From assembly GCF_040298565.1 (NCBI RefSeq), contig NZ_JBEPAK010000007.1, positions 1 through 64,000 of the forward strand: a stretch of DNA of 64,000 nucleotides, read 5' to 3'. Origin of the DNA: Kitasatospora sp040298565 (lineage in GTDB: Bacteria > Actinomycetota > Actinomycetes > Streptomycetales > Streptomycetaceae). Below, in pieces: positions 41,135 to 49,904 of this stretch. The position numbers and the translations under genes are program-made. Each line of letters opens with the position of its first letter. Positions within the stretch are counted from its first letter, which is position 1. The notes under the pieces were generated by a model. The model had not been told where the DNA came from. It ran no database searches and worked only from the letters and a program-made list of their open reading frames with translations.

Positions 41135-42493
41135 ATGGAACGACCTCGGATCCTGATCGTGGGCGGTGGCTTCGCCGGCCTGGAGTGCGCGCGCCGCCTC
41201 GAACGCAAGCTCTCGCCGTCGGAGGCCGAGATCTCGCTGGTCACGCCGTTCAGTTACCAGCTCTATCTCCCCCTCCTCCCCCATGTCGCCGCCGGCGTCC
41301 TCACCCCCCAGTCCGTGGCCGTGTCGCTGCGCCGCACCCTGCGCCGCACCCACATCGTGCCCGGCGGCGCCATCGGCGTGGACCCGGCCTCCAAGGTCTG
41401 CGTCGTCCGCAAGATCACCGACGAGGTGGTCGCGCAGAAGTACGACGTCCTGGTGCTCACCCCCGGCAGCGTCACCCGCTCCTTCGACATCCCCGGGCTC
41501 ACCGACTACGCCCGCGGCATGAAGACGCTCGCCGAGGCGGCCTACATCCGCGACCACGTGATCGCCCAACTCGACCTCGCCTCGGCCACCGTGGACCAGC
41601 GGGAGCGCGAGTCGCGGCTGCAGTTCGTGGTGGTCGGCGGCGGCTACGCGGGCACCGAGACGGCCGCCTGCCTGCAGCGCCTCACCACCGCCGCTGCCCG
41701 CCGCTACCCGCGGCTGGACGCCCGGCAGATCAAGTGGCACCTCATCGACATCGCCCCGAAGCTGATGCCCGAACTCGGCGACGCACTGGGCAACGCCGCC
41801 CTGGAGATCCTGCGGGGCCGCGGCATCGAGGTGTCCCTGGGCGTGTCGGTGGCGGAAGTCGGCGCCGAGACGGTCAAGTTCACCGACGGGCGGGTGCTGC
41901 CCTGCCGCACGCTGATCTGGACCGCGGGCGTGGCCGCGAGTCCGCTGATCGGCACCCTGGACGCGGAGACGGTCCGCGGCCGGCTCGCCGTGACGGCGGA
42001 GATGCGGGTGCCGCAGTTCGAGGGCGTGTTCGCGCTCGGCGACGCGGCGGCCGTCCCGGACCTCGCCAAGGGCGACGGCGCGGTCTGCCCGCCGACCGCC
42101 CAGCACTCGGCCCGGCAGGGCCGCGCGGTGGCCGACAACGTGATCGCCTCGCTGCGCCACCAACCGCTGGAGCCGTACTACCACAAGGACCTGGGCCTGG
42201 TGGTCGACCTCGGCGGCAAGGACGCGGTCTCCAAGCCGGTCGGTGTCGAACTGCACGGACTGCCCGCCCAGTTGGTGGCCCGCGGCTACCACCTGATGGC
42301 GATGCGCACCAATGCGGCCAAGTTCCGGGTGGGCGCGAACTGGCTGCTGAACGCGACCGCCGGGGACGACTTCGTCCGCACCGGCTTCCTCGCCCGCCAG
42401 CCCGCCCGCCTGCGCGACTTCGAGTACACCGACGCCTACCTGACGAAGGATCAGGTGCGCGCCCACGCCCAGTCCCTGCTGGCCAAGGGCTGA
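41135..42493 (+). CDS. NDH-2-like NAD(P)/FAD-dependent oxidoreductase
   Basis: This 452-residue flavoprotein has two dinucleotide-binding motifs, ILIVGGGFAGLECARRL at the N-terminus and FVVVGGGYAGTETAA near residue 170, and the FAD-contacting VFALGDAAAVPD near 305. The layout is that of type II NADH dehydrogenases, which pass electrons from NADH to quinone without proton pumping. The C-terminal part (about 400-445) could be the membrane anchor. AGGG precedes the ATG. It is monocistronic and ends before a strong terminator. Confidence 0.88.
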   Translation: MERPRILIVGGGFAGLECARRLERKLSPSEAEISLVTPFSYQLYLPLLPHVAAGVLTPQSVAVSLRRTLRRTHIVPGGAIGVDPASKVCVVRKITDEVVAQKYDVLVLTPGSVTRSFDIPGLTDYARGMKTLAEAAYIRDHVIAQLDLASATVDQRERESRLQFVVVGGGYAGTETAACLQRLTTAAARRYPRLDARQIKWHLIDIAPKLMPELGDALGNAALEILRGRGIEVSLGVSVAEVGAETVKFTDGRVLPCRTLIWTAGVAASPLIGTLDAETVRGRLAVTAEMRVPQFEGVFALGDAAAVPDLAKGDGAVCPPTAQHSARQGRAVADNVIASLRHQPLEPYYHKDLGLVVDLGGKDAVSKPVGVELHGLPAQLVARGYHLMAMRTNAAKFRVGANWLLNATAGDDFVRTGFLARQPARLRDFEYTDAYLTKDQVRAHAQSLLAKG

Positions 42494-42501
42494 TCCCGGA
42501 A

Positions 42502-42546
42502 CGCCCCCGGCGCGCGCCGCGAACCACCGCGGCGGGCGCCGGGGCG
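42502..42546. terminator. Bidirectional terminator
   Basis: Arms CGCCCCCGGCGCGC.CCGCG and CGCGGCGGGCGCCGGGGCG pair over about 18 bp with one mismatch and one bulge, between two convergent genes. Confidence 0.65.
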
Positions 42547-42552
42547 CGCGGG

Positions 42553-43746
42553 TCACCGTGCGGTCAGGTACATCCCGCTCGCGTCCTTGCCCGCCGTGTT
42601 GCGGCAGGCGTAGTTCCCGCCGCTCTGCGCCCACACCAGGGTGAGGCAGCGTCCGAGCGCCAACTGCCCGTAGTAGTTGGGGTGCATCGACTCCTGGAGG
42701 ACGCCCTGGGTGGTGTTGAGCCCGCCGTCCAGGAACCGCGCCCACTCACTGGTCGTCGCGGACGGACCGCTGCTCGCGGTCGGCTGCCGGGTCGCCGTCG
42801 AGCAGACCTCACGGCCCTGCAGCATGTCGGACAGGTCGAGGAACTGGACGCCCTTGGTCGCCGCCACCCCGGCCAGCGCGCCGGAGATCTGCGGGACCAT
42901 CGAGTCGCGCGCCCAGTCGGCGTCCCCGTCCCAGAACGGGCAGCCGCCGGTGTCCGAACGGCTCCAGCCGCTCTCCGGGTAGCGCATCTCGGCGCTGCGC
43001 GGGATCGGCGACGGGTAGGACTGCAGCACCAGCCGGTAGTCCGACTGCGCGTAGCCCGCGGCGGTCATCACCGCGCGGATCTCGTCGATCGCCTTGCCCA
43101 CCCCGGCCATCGCGGCCGGCATCCTGGAGTCGATCGAGGACTGCGCCGAGCCGTGGCAGTACGAGTACCAGATCAGGTAGTCCTGCACGCAGTCGGAGAT
43201 GATGCTGCCGAAGCCCAGGTCGTTGCCGCCGATCGACAGGGTGATCAGCTTGACGTTGTTCTGCCGTGCCACGGTGGCGAGTTGGTCGGCCTGCGGGGCC
43301 TCGCCCTTGAACGACTGGCCGCCGTTGGCGGCCCGGAAGACGTTCGCCGTCACGGCCCCGGAACAGGCCAGGTCGATCCGGTTCTGGGCGACCGTCGATG
43401 CGCCGAGCACCTCGGCGACGTCGGAGCGGTCGCAGCCGCTCGCCGCCGTGGCGCCGTAGACCACCGAGGGGTCGGCCGAAGTGCCGTTCCAGGCCCGGTC
43501 GGTGCCGTTGCGGCTGCCGCTGGTGCCGGCGGCGTTGCCCATCCAGCGCCCGGCCTCGCCGGAGATGTAGCTGTCGCCGAGTGCCACGCTCGCCGTCGGC
43601 CCCGAGGGGACGGCGGCCGGGGCGGCCGCGGCCGGGGCGGCGACGGCCAGCCCCGCCACGGTCAGCGGCAGGGCGAAGGCTGCGGCCAGCAGCCGGCGGG
43701 CGAGTCGGGGTGCGCTGCGGGTGAGGCTCGAACGGTTTTCGGGCAC
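42553..43746 (-). CDS. Secreted SGNH/GDSL-family lipase/esterase
   Basis: This 397-residue protein has a signal peptide (LARRLLAAAFALPLTVAGLAVAAPAAAAPA). The catalytic blocks are VALGDSYISGEAG (serine), SIGGNDLGFG (oxyanion glycine/asparagine) and HPNYYGQLALG (histidine). Several cysteines probably form disulphides outside the cell. It should hydrolyse lipid or acetyl esters. The GTG at 43746 has AGGAG 8 bases upstream. The upstream gap to 44031 contains two 15-bp GAACCACCCGCCCCC repeats and no gene. Confidence 0.92.
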   Translation of the reverse strand: MPENRSSLTRSAPRLARRLLAAAFALPLTVAGLAVAAPAAAAPAAVPSGPTASVALGDSYISGEAGRWMGNAAGTSGSRNGTDRAWNGTSADPSVVYGATAASGCDRSDVAEVLGASTVAQNRIDLACSGAVTANVFRAANGGQSFKGEAPQADQLATVARQNNVKLITLSIGGNDLGFGSIISDCVQDYLIWYSYCHGSAQSSIDSRMPAAMAGVGKAIDEIRAVMTAAGYAQSDYRLVLQSYPSPIPRSAEMRYPESGWSRSDTGGCPFWDGDADWARDSMVPQISGALAGVAATKGVQFLDLSDMLQGREVCSTATRQPTASSGPSATTSEWARFLDGGLNTTQGVLQESMHPNYYGQLALGRCLTLVWAQSGGNYACRNTAGKDASGMYLTAR

Positions 43747-44031
43747 GGCGGAAACTCCTGCGGCTCGGTCTCCCCGCGGTGTGGGGACGGGAAGACGCGT
43801 AGGTGAGGGTGGGCCGCCGGCCGGTGGCGCGATGAAGATGACATGGCCCCGGCCGCCGCCGCTAGGCGTGTGCGTCAGGTTTCCGCATTTGTTACCGACG
43901 GGTTCGGCCGGGGCCGCCCCGGGGGGAACGACCCGTGCTCCGCCCGCCCCGGGAGCAGGGCCCGAACCACCCGCCCCCGAACCACCCGCCCCCGGCCACC
44001 CGGCCGGCTCCGGCCACCCCGCCGGCCGCGC

Positions 44032-45378
44032 TCACACCAGCCGCGAGTCGGCGCCGGCCGATCCCAGCACCTGCGCCAGGTCGTCGGCCAACCGTCGGGC
44101 GTCGGCCGCCTCCAGCCGCGCCGTGGTGAACCGCAGCCCGGGCGGCGACTGGATCCGGAACCGCGCGCCCGGCGCCGGGACCCAGCCGCGCTGCACCAGC
44201 GCGGCCAGTGCCGAGGCCTCGTCCGGCACCGGGACCCAGACGTTCAGCCCGCTCTCCCCGTGCGCCGCGATGCCACGCGCCGCCAGTTCGCCCAGCAGCG
44301 CGTCCCGCCGCGCCCGGTAGACGGCCGCCACCCGCGCGACCGGCGCCGCGTCGCTGCGCCACAGCTCCGCGACGGTGCGCTGGAGCAGGTGGCTGACCCA
44401 TCCCGCGCCCAGCCGCAGCCGTCCGGCCACCCGGCCGATCGTCTCCTGGTCCCCGACCGCCACCGACACCCGCAGGTCCGGCCCGTACGCCTTGGCCGCC
44501 GAGCGCACCACCACCCAGTGCTGCGACCCTGCCCCGACCAGCGGGTGGTACGACTGGTCGACCATGCCGTGGCCGTGGTCGTCCTCGATCAGCAGCACCC
44601 CGGGGTGCCCGGCCAGGACGGCCCGCAGCGCCTCGGCCCGCCGGGCGGTGAGCGCCGCACCGGTCGGGTTCTGGGCCCGACTGGTGACCACCACCGCACG
44701 GGCGCCCCCGCCGAGGGCGGAGGCCAGCGAGTCGGGCAGCGGGCCCTCGTCGTCCAGCCGTACCGGCGCGGGCCGCAGCCCCATGGCGGGCAGCAGGTCG
44801 AGCAGGCTTCCCCAGCCCGGGTCCTCGACCGCCACCGCGTCGCCGGGGCGCAGGTGGGCGCCGAGGGTGCGCTCGATGGTGTCCAGCGAGCCGGAGGCCA
44901 CCACGATCGGGCCGCCGGGCAGCCCGTCGGCCTCGAACGAGGCCCGGGCCAGTGCGAGCAGTTCCGGGTCGACCTTCGGGTGCCCGTACAGCACGGGCTC
45001 GGCCCTCGCAGCCTCGGCGGCGGCGGCGAGCGCCTGGGTGAGGTCGGGCAGCAGGGCCGGATCCGGGTTTCCGGCGGCGAGGTCGCGGGCGTGCGCGGGG
45101 ACCGGGACGCGGATCCGGTCCCGAGCGGTGAGCGCGGGGCGGGGCAGGATGCGACTGCCCTTGCGGCCGGCCGTCTCGATCACGCCCCGGTCGCGCAGCA
45201 GCCGGTAGGCGGCGGCCACGGTGTTGGGGTTGACGCCGAGTTCGGCTGCCAGGTCGCGCAGCGGGGGCAGGGTGGTTCCCGGGGCGAGCCGCCCGCTGCT
45301 CACGCCCTGTTCGATGTGGGCCGCGATTTCGCTGGCGCGCCGCCCTTTCAGCGGATAGTCTCCTAGCACAAACAACAT
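44032..45378 (-). CDS. MocR/PdxR-type GntR regulator with aminotransferase domain
   Basis: This encodes 448 residues. A GntR winged helix (residues 10-75: RASEIAAHIEQGVSSGRLAPGTTLPPLRDLAAELGVNPNTVAAAYRLL) is fused to a fold-type I aminotransferase domain with SRAQNPTGAAL, IEDDHGHGM and the PLP lysine in VRSAAKAYGPDLRVSV. Such regulators sense PLP. It is divergent from two FMN-split-barrel genes across only 26 bp containing a palindrome, which points to control of vitamin B6 or flavin-related functions. Confidence 0.92.
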   Translation of the reverse strand: MLFVLGDYPLKGRRASEIAAHIEQGVSSGRLAPGTTLPPLRDLAAELGVNPNTVAAAYRLLRDRGVIETAGRKGSRILPRPALTARDRIRVPVPAHARDLAAGNPDPALLPDLTQALAAAAEAARAEPVLYGHPKVDPELLALARASFEADGLPGGPIVVASGSLDTIERTLGAHLRPGDAVAVEDPGWGSLLDLLPAMGLRPAPVRLDDEGPLPDSLASALGGGARAVVVTSRAQNPTGAALTARRAEALRAVLAGHPGVLLIEDDHGHGMVDQSYHPLVGAGSQHWVVVRSAAKAYGPDLRVSVAVGDQETIGRVAGRLRLGAGWVSHLLQRTVAELWRSDAAPVARVAAVYRARRDALLGELAARGIAAHGESGLNVWVPVPDEASALAALVQRGWVPAPGARFRIQSPPGLRFTTARLEAADARRLADDLAQVLGSAGADSRLV

Positions 45379-45394
45379 TATGCACTAGTACATA
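45379..45394 (+). promoter_or_regulatory. Palindrome between MocR and PNPOx-like genes
   Basis: TATGCACTAGTACATA is a 16-bp palindrome with one mismatched pair that starts next to the MocR ATG. The only divergent regulatory space is 26 bp, so transcription of both genes must overlap here. Confidence 0.5.
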
Positions 45395-45404
45395 GAGGTC
45401 TGTC

Positions 45405-46094
45405 ATGCCGGCCACGCCCACCGACGGCGCCGCGGAGCGCACCGACGGCGCCACCTACGCCCGCACCCCCCGCACCACCCCGACCCGGTACAGGGACCGC
45501 GCCACCTGGGAGCAGGAGGCGATCCACGCCATCCTCGACAGCGCCTACATCTGCCACCTCGGCTTCGTGGCCGACGGCGCCCCGGTCGTGCTGCCGACGA
45601 TCTTCGCCCGGGTCGGCAGCCGGCTCTACGTCCACGGCTCCACCGGCAGCCGTCCGCTGCGCGGTGCCTCCGGCGACCAGGGCATGCCGGTCTGCGTCAC
45701 GGTGACCCAGGTCGACGCCCTGGTGCTGACCAAGTCCGCCTTCAACCACTCGGTGAACTTCCGGTCGGTGGTCGCCCACGGCACGGCCCACCAGGTCACC
45801 GACCCGCAGGAACTGGACGTCGCACTGGCCGCCCTGGTCGACCACGCGGTCCCCGGCCGTTCCGGCGCGGTCCGCCCCGCCAACGCCAAGGAGCTCGCCG
45901 CGACCGCCGTGATCCGACTGGAGCTCGACGAGGTCTCGGCCAAGATCCGTGCCGACGGCGCCGACGACGACCCCGAGGACGCCGACCTGCCGTACTGGTC
46001 CGGCCTGATCCCGGTCACCACGGTGCACGGCGCCCCGGTGCCGTACGACGAGTCCGTACCGCTGCCCGCGCACCTGCGCGGCTACCCCCGCTGA
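45405..46094 (+). CDS. Pyridoxamine 5'-phosphate oxidase-like FMN-binding protein
   Basis: This 229-residue split-barrel flavoprotein has EAIHAILDSAYICHLGFVADGAPVVLPTIF, RLYVHGSTGSRPLR and ALVLTKSAFNHSVNFRSVVAHG, as in NimA/PNPOx-like proteins. GAGG lies about 8 bases before the ATG. It is divergent from the PLP-sensing MocR regulator and followed 13 bp later by a PaiB-like gene. Its role in B6 metabolism or reduction of a nitro- or haem-like compound cannot be settled from the sequence. Confidence 0.87.
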   Translation: MPATPTDGAAERTDGATYARTPRTTPTRYRDRATWEQEAIHAILDSAYICHLGFVADGAPVVLPTIFARVGSRLYVHGSTGSRPLRGASGDQGMPVCVTVTQVDALVLTKSAFNHSVNFRSVVAHGTAHQVTDPQELDVALAALVDHAVPGRSGAVRPANAKELAATAVIRLELDEVSAKIRADGADDDPEDADLPYWSGLIPVTTVHGAPVPYDESVPLPAHLRGYPR

Positions 46095-46107
46095 GAGGGC
46101 TGCACCG

Positions 46108-46767
46108 ATGCTGATCAGGTCCTGGGACCGCGGCGACGAGGACGAGTGGCGCGCCTGGCTGGCGCAGGGCCGCGACTTCGGCCTGCTCGCCGCCAACGGC
46201 GGCCCCGACGAGGGGCCGGTGCTGGTCCCGACGCACTTCCTGCTGGACGCCGGGCGCGGCGAGATCCTGCTGCACCTCGCCGCGCCCAACCCGCTGCTGG
46301 CCGCCGTCCGGGCCGACCCCAACGTGACCCTCGCGGTCACCGACGACTACGCCTTCGCCCCCGGCCACTGGCGCGGCGCGCCCGGCACGCCCACCAGTTA
46401 CTACGCCTCGGTCCACTTCCACTGCACCGCCGAGATCGTCGAGTCGGCCGCGGGCAAGGCGGAGATCCTCAACCGCCAGCTGGCGCACTTCCAGCCGGAG
46501 ACCCCCGAGGTCCGGGTGGTGCCCGGCGCGGACGAGCTCGCCCGGCAGCTGCCCGGGCTGCGCGGGCTCCGCCTGACGGTGCGGGAGGTGCGGGCCAAGT
46601 TCAAGTTCGACGACAAGAAGCCCGCCGAGGCGCAGCACGCGATCGCCGAGCGCCTCGCCGAACGCGCCGCCGGCCCCGGTCGCGGCCGCGACCACTACGC
46701 CGGCGCCCGGGCCGAACTGCTGCGGCGTCACCAACGGCGCACGGCCGCCGTGGGCGCCGGGGACTGA
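46108..46767 (+). CDS. PaiB-type FMN-binding protein
   Basis: This encodes 219 residues of the FMN-binding negative-regulator (PaiB) family: GPVLVPTHFLLDAGRGEILLHLAAPNPLLAAV, ASVHFHCTAEIVE and, near the C-terminus, GLRLTVREVRAKFKFDDKKP. It follows the PNPOx-like gene by 13 bp and is probably co-transcribed with it under MocR control. PaiB proteins were first linked to protease gene repression in Bacillus, but a flavin-dependent reaction is equally possible. Confidence 0.85.
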   Translation: MLIRSWDRGDEDEWRAWLAQGRDFGLLAANGGPDEGPVLVPTHFLLDAGRGEILLHLAAPNPLLAAVRADPNVTLAVTDDYAFAPGHWRGAPGTPTSYYASVHFHCTAEIVESAAGKAEILNRQLAHFQPETPEVRVVPGADELARQLPGLRGLRLTVREVRAKFKFDDKKPAEAQHAIAERLAERAAGPGRGRDHYAGARAELLRRHQRRTAAVGAGD

Positions 46768-46881
46768 CTCCGCATCACCCGTTCGGCCCTCAACTGAGGC
46801 GGGTGGACCGCCGCACTGCTCGAATGTGAGACGAGCCCTGCCCAGCCGTCGGTGCGGGCCCGTCGACCTCGGGGAGCGTGT

Positions 46882-48294
46882 GTGTCCACAGTCCACCATC
46901 AGCGGGCCTCGGGCGAGGCCCACCTCGGGCACGTGGTGTTCATCTCCGCGGCGGCCGCCATGGGCGGCTTCCTGTTCGGCTACGACAGCGCGGTGATCAA
47001 CGGTGCGGTGACGGGCATCCAGAAGCACTTCGCGGTGGGCCACGGCACCACCGCCTTCGTCGTGGCCATCGCGCTGCTCGGCTCGGCCGTCGGCGCGGTG
47101 GTCGCCGGCCGGCTGGCCGACCACTTCGGCCGGGTACGCACGATGCTGCTGGCCGCCGTGCTGTTCGCGGCCAGCGGCATCGGCTCGATGTTCCCGCCGA
47201 ACATCGAGGCGCTGGCCTGCTGGCGCGTGATCGGCGGCATCGCCATCGGCATCGCCTCGGTGATCGCGCCCACCTACATCGCCGAGGTGGCCCCGACCGC
47301 CTACCGCGGCCGGCTCGCCTCCTTCCAGCAGATGGCGATCGTGCTCGGCATCACCGTCTCCCAGCTCGCCAACTGGGCGCTCAACCAGGCCGCCGGCGGC
47401 GAGTCGACCAACCACCTCGGCGGCGTCCAGGCCTGGCAGTGGATGCTCGGCGTCGAGACGATCCCGGCCCTGGTGTACGGGCTGATGGCGCTGGCCATCC
47501 CGGAGTCCCCCCGCTACCTGATCGCCGACCACCGCGAGGCGCAGGCCCGCAAGGTGCTGGTCGAGGTCGAGGGCGAGGACGTCGACCTGGACGCCCGGGT
47601 GGCGGAGATCCGCGCGGTGCTGGCGTCCACCCGCAAGCCCCGGCCGCGGGACCTGCTGGGCGGCCGCTTCGGCCTGCTGCCGATCGTCTGGGTCGGCATC
47701 GGCGCCTCGGTGTTCCAGCAGTTCGTCGGCATCAACGTGATCTTCTACTACTCCTCCTTCCTCTGGCAGTCGGTCGGCATCAACGAGTCCAACTCGCTGC
47801 TGATCAGCCTCTCCACGTCGATCATCAACGTGATCGGCACGGTGATCGCGATGGCCCTGGTGGACCGGATCGGCCGGAAGCCACTGGCCCTGGCCGGCTC
47901 CACCGGCATGGCGCTCGCGCTGGGCGCGGCCGCCTGGGCGTTCTCCTACCGGCACGGCACGGGCGACACCGCCACCCTCGACAACACCCACGCCACCGTC
48001 GCCCTGGTCGCCGCGCACGTCTTCGTGCTCTGCTTCGCCTTCTCCTGGGGCGTGGTGGTCTGGGTGCTGCTCGGCGAGATGTTCCCCAACCGGATCCGGG
48101 CGCTGGCCCTGTCGGTCGCCGCCTCCGCCCAGTGGATCGCCAACTGGGCGATCACCGTCAGCTTCCCGGACCTCGCCGACTGGAACCTCGCCGCGACGTA
48201 CGTCATCTACGCGGCCTTCGCGCTGCTCTCCATCCCGTTCGTGGCCTTCTGCATCAAGGAGACCAAGGGCCGCGCCCTGGAGGAGATGGGCTGA
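46882..48294 (+). CDS. Sugar-porter MFS transporter, glucose permease-like
   Basis: This 470-residue protein has 12 helices and the sugar-porter signatures GRLADHFGRVRTM, PTYIAEVAPTAYRGRLASFQQ, QQFVGINVIFYYSSFLW and PESPRYLI, with the terminal PETKG-like KETKGRALEEMG. The opening HLGHVVFISAAAAMGGFLFGYDSAVINGAV resembles the glucose permease GlcP of streptomycetes. The GTG at 46882 has GGGGAG upstream. Glucose or another hexose is the likely proton symport substrate, though residues do not fix it. Confidence 0.9.
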   Translation: MSTVHHQRASGEAHLGHVVFISAAAAMGGFLFGYDSAVINGAVTGIQKHFAVGHGTTAFVVAIALLGSAVGAVVAGRLADHFGRVRTMLLAAVLFAASGIGSMFPPNIEALACWRVIGGIAIGIASVIAPTYIAEVAPTAYRGRLASFQQMAIVLGITVSQLANWALNQAAGGESTNHLGGVQAWQWMLGVETIPALVYGLMALAIPESPRYLIADHREAQARKVLVEVEGEDVDLDARVAEIRAVLASTRKPRPRDLLGGRFGLLPIVWVGIGASVFQQFVGINVIFYYSSFLWQSVGINESNSLLISLSTSIINVIGTVIAMALVDRIGRKPLALAGSTGMALALGAAAWAFSYRHGTGDTATLDNTHATVALVAAHVFVLCFAFSWGVVVWVLLGEMFPNRIRALALSVAASAQWIANWAITVSFPDLADWNLAATYVIYAAFALLSIPFVAFCIKETKGRALEEMG

Positions 48295-48423
48295 GCAACC
48301 GCCCCCGCACCGCCATGGCACGCACCACCACCGCACGCACCCCTCGGCGCGCGCGCCTCACACCGCACGCCCCCACCGCACGAGCCCCCGCCGAACGCGG
48401 CCCGACCCCACCGAGAGGAAGCC

Positions 48424-49125
48424 ATGCCCGACGAGCGCGGCTCCCGGCAGAACGTCACCTTCCCGAGCGGCGGCCGCACCGCTCACGGGTACCTGGCCCG
48501 TCCTCCGCAGGGGGTCGGGCCGGGCCTGGTGGTGGTGCAGGAGTGGTGGGGCCTCACCTCGCACGTCGCGGACATGGCCGACCGCTTCGCCGCCGAGGGG
48601 TTCACGGTGCTCGCCCCCGACCTGTTCGGCGGCGCCACCACCCACGACCGCGCCGAGGCCGCCCGCCTCAAACGGGAGCTGCCGGTCGAACGGGCCGTCC
48701 AGGACCTCTCGGGCGCCGTCGACCACCTGCTGTCCCTGGACGGCGTGGTCGGTGACGCGGTCGGCACGGTGGGCTTCTGCATGGGCGGCGGCTTCGCCCT
48801 ACTGCTCGCCACCCGGTGCGGGGACGAGGTGGCCGCCGCCGTCTCCTTCTACGGGCTCCCGCCCGACCCGGAGTTCGACTACCGCGGTCTGACGGCCCAC
48901 GTCCTCGGGCACTTCGGCGAGCTCGACGGCTCGATCCCGATGGCCGCCGTGGACGAGGCCGCGATCCGGATCGGCGAGGCCACCGACGTCCGCCCCGAGT
49001 TCCACTTCTACCCGGCCGGACACGCCTTCATGAACGACGAGAACATCCTCGGCACCTACGACCCCCTGCAGGCCAGGATCGCCTGGCGCCGCACGGTCAC
49101 CTTCCTCCACGGCCACCTCGGCTGA
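48424..49125 (+). CDS. Dienelactone hydrolase family protein
   Basis: This 233-residue alpha/beta hydrolase has the nucleophile cysteine in VGFCMGGGFALL, LVVVQEWWGL at the oxyanion region, the aspartate in FGELDGSIP and the histidine in HFYPAGHAFMND. The family opens enol-lactones in aromatic catabolism and also hydrolyses other esters. GAGAGGAAGCC precedes the ATG. It stands 130 bp after the sugar transporter with no aromatic-degradation genes nearby, so the natural substrate is unknown. Confidence 0.92.
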   Translation: MPDERGSRQNVTFPSGGRTAHGYLARPPQGVGPGLVVVQEWWGLTSHVADMADRFAAEGFTVLAPDLFGGATTHDRAEAARLKRELPVERAVQDLSGAVDHLLSLDGVVGDAVGTVGFCMGGGFALLLATRCGDEVAAAVSFYGLPPDPEFDYRGLTAHVLGHFGELDGSIPMAAVDEAAIRIGEATDVRPEFHFYPAGHAFMNDENILGTYDPLQARIAWRRTVTFLHGHLG

Positions 49126-49301
49126 CGCCGCGCCGCCCGGCGGCCGACCGCGGCACCCCGGACGCAACGGAGCCCGGCCGCGTGCCCGCGCCCGCGTCGT
49201 GAGCGCCCTGTGCGCCCCGCGTGCGCCCGCCGGAGAGCAACCACTGGTGCTGCTGGTTCGTCCGACCGGGTAGGACACACCATCCACTTGGGGGGCCACC
49301 G

Positions 49302-49904
49302 GTGCCGAAGCCGCTGCTGTTCCTGGACGTCGACGGGGTGCTGAACCCGGTCTGTCCGCACCCGGACGCCGGGTTCGACTCCCACACCCTGCTCGGTTAC
49401 GCCGTCCTGCTCTCCGCCAGGCACGGCCGGTGGCTGCGCGAACTGGCCGGTGCGTACGAGCTGGTCTGGGCCACCACCTGGGAGGAGCACGCCAACACCC
49501 ACATCGCCCCGGCGATCGGCCTGGACCCGCTGCCCTTCGTGCGCTTCACCGGCTACGTCCCGCAGCCCGACGATCCGCGCGTCCCGCTGATGGAGCTGTT
49601 CTCCGCCCGCAAGTGGGCGCCGCTGCTGCGTTACGCCGGGGGCCGTCCGTTCGCCTGGGTGGACGACGTGATCCCGCCCCGGCTGGTCCGCACGTCGCTC
49701 TGGCGCCGCGACCGGCTGCTGCTGCCGATCGACCCGGGCCAGGGCCTGGAGCGCCGGCACGTCGACCGGCTGCTCGCCCGGCCGCCGCGCCCCCAGCCGC
49801 CGACGTTCGGCGGATCCGCAGCCGGCCGAGCCGCGGCCGGTCGATCCGCGGCCGACGGATCTGCGCCCGGCGGACCGACCGTCAGGGGGTCGGCAGCCAA
49901 CTGA
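49302..49904 (+). CDS. HAD-superfamily protein with a repetitive tail
   Basis: This 200-residue protein has the HAD motif I in LLFLDVDGVLNP, a motif II-like WATTWEEHAN and motif IV FAWVDDVIPP. The GTG at 49302 follows GGGGGG. The last 33 residues (GSAAGRAAAGRSAADGSAP and on) are low-complexity repeats encoded by degenerate GGATCCGC-type units. The gene converges on and overlaps the CPBP protease gene by 23 bp. The phosphatase substrate is unknown. Confidence 0.85.
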   Translation: MPKPLLFLDVDGVLNPVCPHPDAGFDSHTLLGYAVLLSARHGRWLRELAGAYELVWATTWEEHANTHIAPAIGLDPLPFVRFTGYVPQPDDPRVPLMELFSARKWAPLLRYAGGRPFAWVDDVIPPRLVRTSLWRRDRLLLPIDPGQGLERRHVDRLLARPPRPQPPTFGGSAAGRAAAGRSAADGSAPGGPTVRGSAAN

